DNA of 64,000 bases from contig NZ_BPFX01000004.1 of the NCBI RefSeq assembly GCF_019655855.1, positions 62,001 through 126,000 on the forward strand. Reading direction: 5' to 3'. This document shows positions 1-8,432 of this stretch, piece after piece (the first letter of the stretch is position 1; each line of letters begins with the position of its first letter). This stretch comes from Pseudomonas paralcaligenes. GTDB lineage: Bacteria > Pseudomonadota > Gammaproteobacteria > Pseudomonadales > Pseudomonadaceae. The position numbers were made by a program, and so were the translations under genes. The notes beneath the pieces are model-generated. The model did no database searches. It had not been told where the DNA came from and worked only from the letters and a program-made list of their open reading frames with translations.

Positions 1-1622
1 TTGATCAGTATCTGGCGCAGGCGGCGGAAGTCCGCCTGCACCAGCGTCGGCAGCCGCGAATCGAAGCGGGACTCGAAGGTGTTGTTCTGCTGCGCCGCGA
101 GGAAACCACCCTCGTCCTCGATCTCCTGCAGGAAGCCATAGAGATAGCCGGGCGCCAGGACCACCTCGAGCTGGTGCAGCTCGCTGCGCGAGAACTCCAG
201 CAGTTCGTCGATCAGCTCCAGCTGGCGGCAGGCGTTGCGCTCGATCTTCCGGGGGTAGTCCTGGGGCAGGCCGGGTGGCAGCAGCCTCGCGTAATTGACG
301 ATGCTGACCAGCGGCGAGCGCAGGTCATGGCTGATCCGCGCCATAAGCAGGCTGCGCGCCTGCAGCGACTCGCGCAGCTGGCGGGTGCGCATGGCCACCG
401 TGCTTTCCAGGCGCTCGTGCTCGGCCTTCTGCTGGTTGTCCAGGTCGGCGAGGGCACGACTCTCCCGGGCCCGCACGCGGCCCACCTCCAGGGCCAGGGT
501 ACAGGCCAGCAGGAGCAATCCCGGCAGGGTGGAAGTCACGCTCAGTATGTCGGCGGTGGTCTGCCAGGGCACGCCCGCCACGGACAGCAGGCGTATCAGC
601 CCCTGCAGCATGATCAGCCCGTAGACTAGGTACACCAGCCAGCTGTAAGCCACTTGCCGCCGCCAACCCATCAGCAACGTGGCGGTCAGCAGCAGATAGA
701 CGGCCTTGCGCGCCCAATCGAACAGGATGCGCCCCTCGATGTTGTCGACCAGCATCCAGGCGTGGCAGAGCAGCATCATGACGATGAACAGGTCGTAGGC
801 CCTGCCCCACACAGGCGGCAGCTGGCGCACCTGGAACAGCACCCGGAAATAGACCAGCAGCAGGCAGTACTGGATCAGCCCCAGCGCCCACATCATCCAC
901 CACGACCATGGCAGCAGCGCGGGCAGATGCACCAGGTAGCCGTTGACCACGCTGACCAGCATCGCGTAGGTGACGAGCGTCAGGGCGTGGGCGACCAGCA
1001 GCCGTGATCGCAGGATCCAGCCGACGACGAAGCTGAAGGGCACCATCAGCAGGGTGATGCCCAGCGTCATGCCGTCCGCCATGGCGCTGTTCTGCCGGTG
1101 CTCGAGCAACCCCAGCTCCGACCAGAGCCGGGGTTCGATGATGACCACCGTGTTGCTGGCCACGCGGATCAGCAGGTTCAGCTCCCGGTCCGCCGACAGC
1201 GACAGCGGGAAGGCCGGCTGGCGGGCCTCGGCGGGCCACTGCTCCAGCGGGTGTTCGGCGCCGGCGCGCATCGTGTGCCACTGCTCGTCCTGGCGGACGA
1301 ACACCTGGATATCCGAAAGACGGGGATCGCCCACCGTGAGCCAGCGCGGGCACCCGCCTGCGAAGTCGCCCGGCAAGCGCAGGCGCAGCCAGAAGGCCGA
1401 GCGGCTGTACTGATGGGGCAGGAATTCCTGGGTGGAGGGAACGAAGGCGCTGTCGGGCAGCGCCAGCACCTGGTCGGCGGTCAGGGTGCCGCCCGGGTCC
1501 TCCAGTATCTGCGCCTGGCTGGACAGTTCGATCCGCTGCGCCGGGCACTCCGGTGATGCGCAGGCCACGCCGGCGAGCAGCATGCAGCCCACCAGCACCA
1601 GCCTCCGCCACCAGCCTCTCAC
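1..1622 (-). CDS. 7TMR-DISM sensor histidine kinase (3' end outside window)
   Basis: Membrane sensor kinase, cut by the left window edge after about 540 codons. A GTG at 1622 gives a signal peptide (GWWRRLVLVGCMLLAGVACA), then a periplasmic 7TMR-DISM type 2 domain (about residues 25-165), seven membrane segments (about 175-390), a short coiled stretch, and a HisKA dimerisation domain with the H-box MARISHDLRSP (His432). The window ends in the ATPase N-box (RQILIN), so the catalytic domain and any receiver domain lie outside. The family senses unknown, often carbohydrate-like, ligands and passes phosphate from His to a response regulator. The Shine-Dalgarno before the GTG is poor, so the start could be slightly different. 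Family assignment is firm; partner and signal are unknown. Confidence 0.85.
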   Translation of the reverse strand, partial: MRGWWRRLVLVGCMLLAGVACASPECPAQRIELSSQAQILEDPGGTLTADQVLALPDSAFVPSTQEFLPHQYSRSAFWLRLRLPGDFAGGCPRWLTVGDPRLSDIQVFVRQDEQWHTMRAGAEHPLEQWPAEARQPAFPLSLSADRELNLLIRVASNTVVIIEPRLWSELGLLEHRQNSAMADGMTLGITLLMVPFSFVVGWILRSRLLVAHALTLVTYAMLVSVVNGYLVHLPALLPWSWWMMWALGLIQYCLLLVYFRVLFQVRQLPPVWGRAYDLFIVMMLLCHAWMLVDNIEGRILFDWARKAVYLLLTATLLMGWRRQVAYSWLVYLVYGLIMLQGLIRLLSVAGVPWQTTADILSVTSTLPGLLLLACTLALEVGRVRARESRALADLDNQQKAEHERLESTVAMRTRQLRESLQARSLLMARISHDLRSPLVSIVNYARLLPPGLPQDYPRKIERNACRQLELIDELLEFSRSELHQLEVVLAPGYLYGFLQEIEDEGGFLAAQQNNTFESRFDSRLPTLVQADFRRLRQILI

Positions 1623-1891
1623 GGGAGGTGGCGCCCCCACGGCTCGCGGCCACACCTGCGGAGCGCCGGCGACGGGGTGCCGGCGAGCGGATGGCTGAAA
1701 CCTTCGCGGCGGAACCGGCGTCCACAGCCTGACACCACCGCGAACGCCCGGAGGCAGGCGCCGACGGCGCTCGGCAAACACATCGAGTATTCGGACGACA
1801 CCAGACTCAGACCTTATGCACGGACCGTCATGACCAGGGAGTGGACAGCAAACCCGCCATCGGCCTCTCGGCCCCGGCAGCGGAGGCGAAC

Positions 1892-2182
1892 ATGAAATCG
1901 CACCACGGCAACGCTGACAACCAGGAACAGACCACCCTCACCGATAAGTGGCCCGAACGGGACGCTCCGACCGACGCCCGCGGCCTGCCCGGCTACCCCG
2001 AGCGCGGCGGCTCCGCCGGGCGCGACGTGGACCCGGAACTGGGCTTCGACCCGGACTCGCCGGACCTCGACGACCCGCAGATCGACCCGCCGCATCCGCC
2101 ACACATTCCGGACAGCGCATCGGACCCGCGGGCGGAACGCCGCGCGCCCGACGATCGGTACCCGCCCTACGACGACAAATGA
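1892..2182 (+). CDS. Small acidic, Pro/Asp-rich protein of unknown function
   Basis: A 96-residue hydrophilic protein. I chose the ATG at 1892 because a GGAGG lies 5-9 bases upstream; an earlier in-frame ATG at 1841 has no such site. There is no signal peptide, membrane segment or Cys. The sequence is dominated by Asp, Pro, Arg and Gly, with clusters such as DPDSPDLDDPQIDPPHPPH, and is probably intrinsically disordered. It stands alone between the divergent kinase gene and the thioesterase. I do not recognise the family. Stress-associated pseudomonad small proteins can look like this, but that is only a resemblance. Confidence 0.55.
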   Translation: MKSHHGNADNQEQTTLTDKWPERDAPTDARGLPGYPERGGSAGRDVDPELGFDPDSPDLDDPQIDPPHPPHIPDSASDPRAERRAPDDRYPPYDDK

Positions 2183-2266
2183 CGGCGACAGCGCCGAAAA
2201 AATAAATCCAACTTGCCGACGCGCTTCGTGGTCAGTCCCTCGGGACTGATCAACATCGAGGCGACC

Positions 2267-2344
2267 ATGACGCTCATCACCGTGCTGGCAGGCGTGTTCT
2301 TCCTGATCGTCGGCTGGCTCTGCCTGGAGGCGATAGGCTCCTGA
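2267..2344 (+). CDS. Candidate 25-residue single-span membrane peptide
   Basis: ATG at 2267 to TGA at 2344 encodes MTLITVLAGVFFLIVGWLCL followed by EAIGS: one clean transmembrane helix with a short acidic tail, typical of bacterial small membrane proteins. A GAGG-like site lies just upstream. The frame stays open further upstream to a possible TTG near 2213, so a longer form of about 43 residues is possible. It lies 85 bases after the previous gene and converges on the thioesterase gene. There is no homology evidence, so this remains a candidate. Confidence 0.35.
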   Translation: MTLITVLAGVFFLIVGWLCLEAIGS

Positions 2345-2366
2345 GCGGTACCGGCGGCGCCCGCCC

Positions 2367-2852
2367 TCAGCGTCCTTGCGCGCGCTCGCCGCGCAGGGTC
2401 ATCACCGCGCTGGTCACGGTGGCCACCACCTTGCCGTCCTCGCGGCGGATGTCGCACTGGTAATGACTGATGGTGCTGCCCCGGTGCGACGCCCAGGCGC
2501 GGGCGCGCAGCCTGTCCTGCCACACCGGCCGCAGGAACGTGGCCTTCAGGTCGATGCTGGTGAAGCTCTCGCCCTCGCTCATCAGCGTCGAATGCGCCGT
2601 GCCGATGGCGGCGTCCGCCAGCTCGCAGAGCATGCCGCCGTGCACGGTGCCCTGCTGGTTGCCGTGCCGGATAGCGTCGGCGTCCAGTTCGATCTCGGCC
2701 ATGGCCTCGTCGATGGCCACCAGGCGGAAGCCCAGCAGCTTGGAGATCGCGGTCGGGTACAGCATGTGCGTCTCGTCCCCGTCGCCAAGCGTGCCCTCCA
2801 GCTGGCGCTGCAGGTATTCCAGAACGGTGAGATAGCGCGTGTTTCCGGTCAT
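2367..2852 (-). CDS. PaaI-type hotdog-fold thioesterase
   Basis: A 161-residue single-domain acyl-CoA thioesterase-like protein. The ATG at 2852 (MTGNTRYLTVLEYL) follows a clear GGAGG, which decides the start over in-frame ATGs upstream. The hotdog signature is visible: HGNQQGTVHGGMLCELADAA contains the HGG turn and following helix of PaaI/4HBT proteins, and the strands FTSIDLKATFLRP and GKVVATVTSAVMTL complete the fold. These enzymes hydrolyse the thioester of aryl- or acyl-CoA in the cytoplasm as homotetramers. The substrate cannot be read from sequence and no pathway genes adjoin it. Confidence 0.8.
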   Translation of the reverse strand: MTGNTRYLTVLEYLQRQLEGTLGDGDETHMLYPTAISKLLGFRLVAIDEAMAEIELDADAIRHGNQQGTVHGGMLCELADAAIGTAHSTLMSEGESFTSIDLKATFLRPVWQDRLRARAWASHRGSTISHYQCDIRREDGKVVATVTSAVMTLRGERAQGR

Positions 2853-3159
2853 TCCCGCCTCCATTCGATCCCAGGTTTCTGCCACGGCGACGGCGCCTCA
2901 CTGAGTCGGTCACGCGCCATCATGCTTCCGACGATGTACCTTGCAGCCACCATTGCAGGCAAGCCATTCCGAGAAAAGTGGTGCCGATACCAGCGTCGGA
3001 GGCGGGCCGAAGCGCGCTTCACTCACAGGCGCTGACCAAGGCGCGGAAGCCGCCCGTCGCTCCAGGCAGCGCCAGCCCTGGAATCGTATGAACTTTCCCG
3101 CCTCGCCTGGCTTCTTTCCGTCATGGGGCGTGCCTCCTATCGGGCACTGGAGAGCGAAC

Positions 3160-3405
3160 ATGAACACCACTTGCGTTTCCGACTTTTCGCGCGCGATTCC
3201 CGGCTACAGGCTCGACTGCGCCTGCGCCCTGGATGGCGTGACCACCCTGACCGTACTCAACGAGGTCACCGGCGAGCGCTTCGCCGTGGAAGGCCTGTCC
3301 GTCGAGCAGCTGGCAGCGCCACAGCTGTGCAAGCAGATCGCCGAGAACCTCACCGTGCACGTGGCCGGCTTCCCCGTGGCGGGCATCATTCGTCTGCGCG
3401 ACTGA
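3160..3405 (+). CDS. Small conserved-looking protein, DUF1652-like
   Basis: An 81-residue protein starting at ATG 3160 after GAGAGCGAAC. It has a compact, apparently folded pattern: paired Cys in YRLDCACALDG, then alternating strands TTLTVLNEVTGERFAVEGL, a helix around residues 50-62 and a final strand. Length and layout recall the Pseudomonas-restricted DUF1652 proteins (about 80 residues, paired Cys, C-terminal helix), but I see no diagnostic motif. It lies 12 bases before exonuclease III and may be cotranscribed with it. The function is unknown. Confidence 0.55.
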   Translation: MNTTCVSDFSRAIPGYRLDCACALDGVTTLTVLNEVTGERFAVEGLSVEQLAAPQLCKQIAENLTVHVAGFPVAGIIRLRD

Positions 3406-3417
3406 GCCCGCGCCGGC

Positions 3418-4194
3418 ATGCTGCGCATCGCCACGTTCAACATCAACGGCATCCGCCCCCGACTCCCCGCCCTGCTCACCTGGCTCGAGCGGGAGGCGCC
3501 GGACATCGTCTGCCTGCAGGAACTGAAGGCCGCCGACGACAAGTTCCCCGCCGCCGAGCTGGAACAGGCGGGCTACGGCGCCCTCTGGCGCGGCCAGCCA
3601 TCCTGGAACGGCGTGGCGATACTGGCGAAGGGCATGCAGCCCCTGGAGATCCGCCGCGCGCTGCCCGGCGACGCCTCGGACCATCAGAGCCGCTACCTGG
3701 AAGCCGCGGCCCACGGCGTGATCGTCGGCTGCCTCTACCTGCCCAACGGCAACCCGCAGCCCGGCCCCAAGTTCGACTACAAGCTGGCCTGGTTCGAGCG
3801 CCTCATCGAGCATGCCGGGTCACTGCTGTCGAGCGGACATCCCGTGGTGCTGGCGGGGGACTACAACGTGGTGCCCACCGACCTCGACATCTACAACCCC
3901 AGGTCGTGGCTGAAGGACGCACTGCTGCAGCCCGAGAGCCGGGCCTGCTACCAGCGCCTGCTCGACCAGGGCTGGACCGACGCCATCAGGCGCCGCTTCC
4001 CCGAGCAGCGCATCTACACCTTCTGGGACTACTTCCGCCAGCACTGGCAGCGCGACTCGGGGCTGCGCATCGACCACCTGCTGCTGTCCGAAGCGCTGGC
4101 GCCGCGCCTGGCCGACGCCGGCGTGGACCGCTGGGTGCGCGGTGAGGAGCGCGCCAGCGACCACGCTCCCGCCTGGGTGCTGCTCGAGGTCTAA
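3418..4194 (+). CDS. xthA: Exodeoxyribonuclease III / AP endonuclease
   Basis: A 258-residue DNA repair nuclease of the exonuclease-endonuclease-phosphatase fold. It cleaves 5' of abasic sites and degrades duplex DNA 3' to 5' using Mg2+. Family motifs are in order: FNINGIRPRL near the start, LQELKAADDKFP (metal-binding Glu), YLPNGNP (Tyr and Asn), LAGDYNVVPTDLDIYNP (catalytic Asp/Asn), and SDHAPAW near the C-terminus (catalytic His). Length is normal for the family. The stop codon overlaps by 4 bases the end of the convergent small gene at 4191. Many pseudomonads carry more than one paralogue of this family, so the exact symbol is less certain than the function. Confidence 0.9.
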   Translation: MLRIATFNINGIRPRLPALLTWLEREAPDIVCLQELKAADDKFPAAELEQAGYGALWRGQPSWNGVAILAKGMQPLEIRRALPGDASDHQSRYLEAAAHGVIVGCLYLPNGNPQPGPKFDYKLAWFERLIEHAGSLLSSGHPVVLAGDYNVVPTDLDIYNPRSWLKDALLQPESRACYQRLLDQGWTDAIRRRFPEQRIYTFWDYFRQHWQRDSGLRIDHLLLSEALAPRLADAGVDRWVRGEERASDHAPAWVLLEV

Positions 4195-4340
4195 CGCTGG
4201 CCTTCCGCCTGCGGCGCGACCAGCTCGTTGCCCTCGTCGGGGTCCCGCCGGTCCTCCGACCGGATGTTTTCGCCCACCTCGACCGGTGTGTGGTTCGGCA
4301 TAGGCGCCTGTCTTTCGTGCGGCTTCTCGCGGCTGGTCAT
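4191..4340 (-). CDS. Small hydrophilic protein of unknown function
   Basis: A 49-residue protein from ATG 4340, chosen because GAGGTGA lies just upstream. It is charged and Pro-rich (around VEVGENIRSEDRRDPDEGNE) with no Cys, membrane segment or signal peptide, so it is likely disordered. It converges on exonuclease III, sharing 4 bases, and lies downstream of the LysR gene on the same strand. Its composition recalls the acidic small protein at 1892. I do not recognise the family. Confidence 0.45.
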   Translation of the reverse strand: MTSREKPHERQAPMPNHTPVEVGENIRSEDRRDPDEGNELVAPQAEGQR

Positions 4341-4403
4341 CACGTCACCTCGAACGGGCCGGTATTGGCCTCGCAAGGTTCGAGGAACACCCCGCAACGG
4401 GGT

Positions 4404-5306
4404 TCAACCTATCCGCCGGCCGGCCTCCGCGCCCAGGCAGGCGAGCAGGCTGCGCATCGGCGCCGACAGTGCCTGCCAGTCGCGGTAGCACAGGCAGAGC
4501 CGCCGACGCGCCCAGTCTTCTTCCAGGGCCAGCACCCGGTAGCCGTAGCGGCGCCGGTGGCGGGCGGCGACGGCCTGGGGGACGATGCCCAGGCCAATGC
4601 CGTGGGCAACCATCTCGCACAGCCCCTCGAAGGTCTTCATGCAGATGCGCAGCTGCAGCGGCCGGCCCGCATTCCGGGCGTGCTCGTCGAGGTGATCCTG
4701 CAGCGCGCTGCCGGGCGCCATGCCGACGAACGCCTCGCCGAGCACCTCGGCCAGGCGCACGCCGCCGCCCGACGCCAGCCGGTGATCCGCCGGCGCGATC
4801 AGCACCAGATGGTCCTTCGCCACCGGCTCCAGTTGCAGCCCCGCTGCCTCGACGGCGTCGGACACGATGCCAGCCTCGGCCAGCCCGGCGTCGATGGCCC
4901 TGACGATCTCCGTGCTGGTGCGCTCCTTCAGTTCGATGTGCAGGCCCGGCCGCTGCGCCAGCCACGGGGCGAGCCGGCGCGGCAGGAACTCCGTCAGCGC
5001 CGAGGTGTTGGCGTACAGGTGCAGGGTGCCCCGGGCGCCCACCGCGAACTCCTCCAGCTCGCCGCGCAGCAGCGCCTGCTGGCGCAGGATCAGGCGCGCG
5101 TGATGGGCCAGCGCCTCGCCGGCCTCGGTGGCCGCCACGCCCCGCGGGTGGCGCCGCAGCAGGGCGACGCCCACGTCGGCCTCGATGTTGCGCAGCCGCT
5201 CGCTGGCGGAGGCCAGCGCGAGGTTCGCGTCGGCGGCGCCGCGGGTGATGCTGCCGGCATCCAGCACGCACAGGAAGAGACGAAGGTCCGCCAGGTCGAG
5301 CCGCAT
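4404..5306 (-). CDS. LysR-family transcriptional regulator
   Basis: A 300-residue LysR regulator. The ATG at 5306 (MRLDLADLRLFLCVLDAG) follows GGAGG by seven bases. The N-terminal winged helix-turn-helix occupies about residues 3-62 (helix around ITRGAADANLALASASERLR), followed by a linker helix and a two-lobe effector domain (about 90-300) with TEFLPRRLAPWLAQRPGL and GIGLGIVPQAVAA typical of the fold. It is divergent from the TSUP permease at 5394 with an 87-base gap, the classic arrangement for a LysR regulator controlling its neighbour. The ligand is unknown; an organic or sulfur-containing anion is a guess from the permease family. Confidence 0.9.
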   Translation of the reverse strand: MRLDLADLRLFLCVLDAGSITRGAADANLALASASERLRNIEADVGVALLRRHPRGVAATEAGEALAHHARLILRQQALLRGELEEFAVGARGTLHLYANTSALTEFLPRRLAPWLAQRPGLHIELKERTSTEIVRAIDAGLAEAGIVSDAVEAAGLQLEPVAKDHLVLIAPADHRLASGGGVRLAEVLGEAFVGMAPGSALQDHLDEHARNAGRPLQLRICMKTFEGLCEMVAHGIGLGIVPQAVAARHRRRYGYRVLALEEDWARRRLCLCYRDWQALSAPMRSLLACLGAEAGRRIG

Positions 5307-5393
5307 GATTCCACCTCCAGCCTTCGGATGGCCCGAAGGCACCGCCGGGAAAACCGCATTGTGCGCCTGGACCGGCCCGGCTCCAATAAGCCC

Positions 5394-6140
5394 ATGAACG
5401 AATCCACTGTCTTTGCGCTGCTGGTCACCCTGATCTTCCTCGCCGCGGGCCTGGTCAAGGGCGTCACCGGCATGGGCCTGCCCACCGTCGCCATGGCGCT
5501 GCTCGGCAGCCTGATGTCGCCCGCCGCCGCCGCGGCGATGCTGCTGGTGCCCTCCTTCGTGACCAATCTGTGGCAGTTGCTCGCCGGCCCGCAGACCCGG
5601 CGGATGCTGCGCCGCCTGTGGCCGATGATGGCGGGGATCGTGCTGGGCACCCTCGCCAGCGCGGAGCTGCTGGTCCGGGCCGACGCCCGCTGGTCGGGCC
5701 TGGCACTGGGTAGCGCGCTGGTCGTCTACGCCGGCTACGCGCTGCTGTCGCCGGCGCTGTCGGTGCCGGCGCGGGCCGAGCCGTGGCTGTCACCCGTCGT
5801 CGGTCTGCTGACCGGGGCGATCACCGGCGCCACCGGGGTCTTCGTGATCCCGTCTGTGCCCTACCTGCAGGCGCTGCGCCTGGACAAAGACGAGCTGGTG
5901 CAGGCGCTCGGCCTGTCCTTCACTGTCTCCACCCTCGCTCTCGCCGCCGGCCTCGCCGCCCGGGGCTTCATCCAGCCGGACCAGCTCGGCACTTCCACGC
6001 TGGCCATCCTGCCCGCGCTGGCCGGCATGTGGCTCGGCCAGAAGATCCGCGCGCGGATCAGCGCGGCACTGTTCCGCCGCGGCTTCCTGTCGTTCCTCCT
6101 GCTGCTGGGGCTGGAGCTGATGCTGCGTCCATTCCACTGA
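5394..6140 (+). CDS. TSUP (TauE/SafE) family membrane permease
   Basis: A 248-residue inner-membrane protein with about eight hydrophobic segments in the two-fold repeat layout of the 4-toluene sulfonate uptake permease family. The repeat signatures are GLVKGVTGMGLPTVAMAL near residues 20-37 and GLLTGAITGATGVFVIPSVP near 140-160, each with the Gly-rich re-entrant motif seen at the start of each half. Family members export or import sulfonates, sulfite, sulfoacetate or other organic anions. It is transcribed divergently from the LysR gene at 5306, which probably controls it. The amidase follows 170 bases later on the same strand. The substrate is not readable from sequence. Confidence 0.85.
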   Translation: MNESTVFALLVTLIFLAAGLVKGVTGMGLPTVAMALLGSLMSPAAAAAMLLVPSFVTNLWQLLAGPQTRRMLRRLWPMMAGIVLGTLASAELLVRADARWSGLALGSALVVYAGYALLSPALSVPARAEPWLSPVVGLLTGAITGATGVFVIPSVPYLQALRLDKDELVQALGLSFTVSTLALAAGLAARGFIQPDQLGTSTLAILPALAGMWLGQKIRARISAALFRRGFLSFLLLLGLELMLRPFH

Positions 6141-6251
6141 GCCCCGTAGGCGAGGCACTGGATACGCGGCATCATAGAAGGCCGACCGCGCCGACTCATC
6201 GGCGCCGCTGGCCCGTGCGCCAGCCGTGCCACGCACTCAGCGAGAACCGAT

Positions 6252-6305
6252 ATGAGCACCGCCCAGAACCCCATGACGACCTCCACCCTTGGCGACAGGA
6301 GCTGA
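6252..6305 (+). CDS. Possible 17-codon leader peptide before the amidase
   Basis: ATG 6252 to TGA 6305 encodes MSTAQNPMTTSTLGDRS and ends 4 bases before the amidase ATG, overlapping its Shine-Dalgarno (AGGAG at 6298-6302). Termination here could couple translation into the amidase. There is no attenuator hairpin and no run of one amino acid, so regulation is not evident. It may be chance. Confidence 0.2.
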   Translation: MSTAQNPMTTSTLGDRS

Positions 6306-6309
6306 CGGC

Positions 6310-8019
6310 ATGATCGAAGTCACCGAAGCCTCCATCGCCGACCTGCGCGCCGCGCTCGAATCCGGCCGCACCACCGCCGTCGAACTGGTCCAGGCCTACC
6401 TGGCCCGGATCGACGCCTACGACGGCCCCGGCACCCCCACCCGACTCAACGCCGTGGTGGTGCGCAACCCCGAGGCGCTCGACGAAGCCAGGGCCTCCGA
6501 CGCCCGCCGCGCGCGCGGCGAAACGCTCGGTCCGCTGGACGGCATCCCCTACACCGCCAAGGACAGCTACCTGGTCAAGGGCCTGACCGCCGCCTCCGGC
6601 AGCCCGGCCTTCAAAGACCTGGTCGCCCAACGCGACGCCTTCACCATCGAGCGACTGCGCGCGGCCGGCGCGATCTGCCTGGGCAAGACCAACATGCCGC
6701 CCATGGCCAACGGCGGCATGCAGCGCGGTGTCTACGGCCGCGCGGAAAGCCCGTACAACGCCGCCTACCTCACCGCGCCCTTCGCCTCGGGCTCGTCCAA
6801 TGGCGCCGGCACCGCCACCGCCGCCAGCTTCGCCGCCTTCGGCCTGGCCGAGGAAACCTGGTCGAGCGGTCGCGGGCCGGCGTCGAACAACGGCCTGTGC
6901 GCCTACACGCCTTCGCGCGGAGTGATCTCGGTGCGCGGCAACTGGCCGCTGACCCCGACCATGGACGTGGTGGTGCCCTACGCCCGCACCATGGCCGACC
7001 TGCTCGCAGTGCTCGACGTGGTGGTGGCCGACGACCCGGACACCCGCGGCGACCTGTGGCGCCTGCAGCCCTGGGTGCCGATCCCCAGGGCCTCCGAGGT
7101 GCGCCCGGCGTCCTACCCGGCGCTGGCGGCGACGGCCGAGGCGCTGGCCGGCAAGCGCTTCGGCGTGCCGCGCATGTTCATCAACGAGGACCCGGACATG
7201 GGCACCAGCGAGGCGCCAGGCATCGGCGGCCCGACCGGCCAGCGCATCCACACCCGGCCCTCGGTGATCGACCTGTGGCAAGCCGCACGCCAGGCGCTCG
7301 AAGCGGCGGGGGCGGAAGTGATCGAGGTCGACTTCCCGCTGGTATCCAACTGCGAGGGCGACCGCCCCGGCGCGCCGACCGTGTTCAACCGCGGCATCGT
7401 TTCCGAGGAATTCCTGCACGACGAGCTGTGGGACCTGTCGGCCTGGGGCTTCGACGACTTCCTGCGCGCCAACGGCGACCCCAGGCTGAACCGCCTGGCC
7501 GACGTCGACGGACCGCAGATCTTCCCCCACGACCTGGGCACCCTGCCCAACCGCGAAGGCGACCTGGCCGCCGGCATGGACGAATACGTGCGCATGGCCG
7601 AGCGCGGCATCAAGCCCTGGGACCAGATCCCAACGCTGCCCGACGGCCTGCGCGGCCTGGAAAAAACCCGCAAGCTCGACCTGGAAGACTGGATGGACCA
7701 ACTGGGCCTCGACGCGGTGATCTTCCCCACCGTGGCCGACGTGAGCCCGGCGGACGCCGACATCAACCCGGCCTCCGCCGACATCGCCTGGAGCAACGGC
7801 GTCTGGGTCGCCAACGGCAACCTGGCCATCCGCCACCTGGGCGTGCCCACCGTCACCGTGCCGATGGGCGTGATGGCGGATATCGGCATGCCCGTGGGCC
7901 TGACCTTCGCCGGCCGCGCCTACGACGACTCGGCCCTGCTGCGCCTGGCCTCGGCTTACGAGGCGACTGGGTCGAAGCGGCAGGTTCCGGCGCGGACGCC
8001 GCCGCTGTCTCAGAGATGA
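6310..8019 (+). CDS. Amidase-signature family hydrolase with atypical active-site loop
   Basis: A 569-residue cytoplasmic amidase-signature (AS) enzyme; the family hydrolyses amides by a Ser-cisSer-Lys triad. The Lys is visible in GIPYTAKDSYLVKG and the cis-Ser region in FASGSSNGAGTATAASFAAF. The nucleophile loop, normally TDxGGSIRxP, here reads EETWSSGRGPAS: alignment on the Arg-x-Pro keeps the nucleophile Ser but replaces the Gly-Gly before it with Trp-Ser. The start at 6310 follows AGGAG at eight bases. The protein is about 100 residues longer than GatA, and there are no gatB or gatC genes beside it, so it is not the tRNA amidotransferase subunit. The substrate is unknown. Confidence 0.8.
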   Translation: MIEVTEASIADLRAALESGRTTAVELVQAYLARIDAYDGPGTPTRLNAVVVRNPEALDEARASDARRARGETLGPLDGIPYTAKDSYLVKGLTAASGSPAFKDLVAQRDAFTIERLRAAGAICLGKTNMPPMANGGMQRGVYGRAESPYNAAYLTAPFASGSSNGAGTATAASFAAFGLAEETWSSGRGPASNNGLCAYTPSRGVISVRGNWPLTPTMDVVVPYARTMADLLAVLDVVVADDPDTRGDLWRLQPWVPIPRASEVRPASYPALAATAEALAGKRFGVPRMFINEDPDMGTSEAPGIGGPTGQRIHTRPSVIDLWQAARQALEAAGAEVIEVDFPLVSNCEGDRPGAPTVFNRGIVSEEFLHDELWDLSAWGFDDFLRANGDPRLNRLADVDGPQIFPHDLGTLPNREGDLAAGMDEYVRMAERGIKPWDQIPTLPDGLRGLEKTRKLDLEDWMDQLGLDAVIFPTVADVSPADADINPASADIAWSNGVWVANGNLAIRHLGVPTVTVPMGVMADIGMPVGLTFAGRAYDDSALLRLASAYEATGSKRQVPARTPPLSQR

Positions 8020-8432
8020 GACCGTTTTATCTGTCGCCTATAGCACTTTGGCCTTGAGTCTGGCCAAACAGTATCGAGGCGCTACTTGGTTCGAAAGAGG
8101 CTGCATGCCGGATAGCTGTTGATGGAGCCTGAGAAAAGGGGAGTGGAGCTGGATGCCAAGGTAGGCCCTTCGGCACCCGCAGCTACAACGACTCCAACTC
8201 CCCCCTCTAGCTGAACATGGTCAGTTTCCACAAGCCCGCAGGCGAACACCCTCTGCGATCACTTCTCTTACCTTAAAGTGGCAGACAGGTTAGTTTCTAC
8301 CTGAATTACTGCGCGGGAACAGCCAGGCTCAGTGCTGTCAATACAGCCTGAGAGATAAGATGCTTAACAGTCTCCCCGCATGTTTATCAGCACTTATAAA
8401 AAATTAAAGTGCGCAATTGCCTTACAAGGCAA
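8020..8432. other. Non-coding junction between core genome and RHS locus
   Basis: About 410 bases with no convincing gene on either strand. GC content falls progressively from the amidase end toward the immunity gene. I see no strong hairpin followed by a T-run, no tRNA and no direct repeats suggesting an attachment site. It is probably the degraded boundary of the accessory locus. Confidence 0.5.

Noticed and set aside
4290..5393. N-terminal extension of the TSUP permease running antisense through the LysR gene
   Set aside because: The real permease begins at ATG 5394 with a hydrophobic first helix; the extension is shadow sequence of the LysR gene.
6310..8019. GatA subunit of tRNA amidotransferase
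   Set aside because: Longer than GatA, altered nucleophile loop, and no gatB or gatC beside it.
8020..8432. tRNA or att site marking an integrative element at the RHS boundary
   Set aside because: No cloverleaf and no matching direct repeat found on the far side near 13530-13590; no integrase gene in the window.
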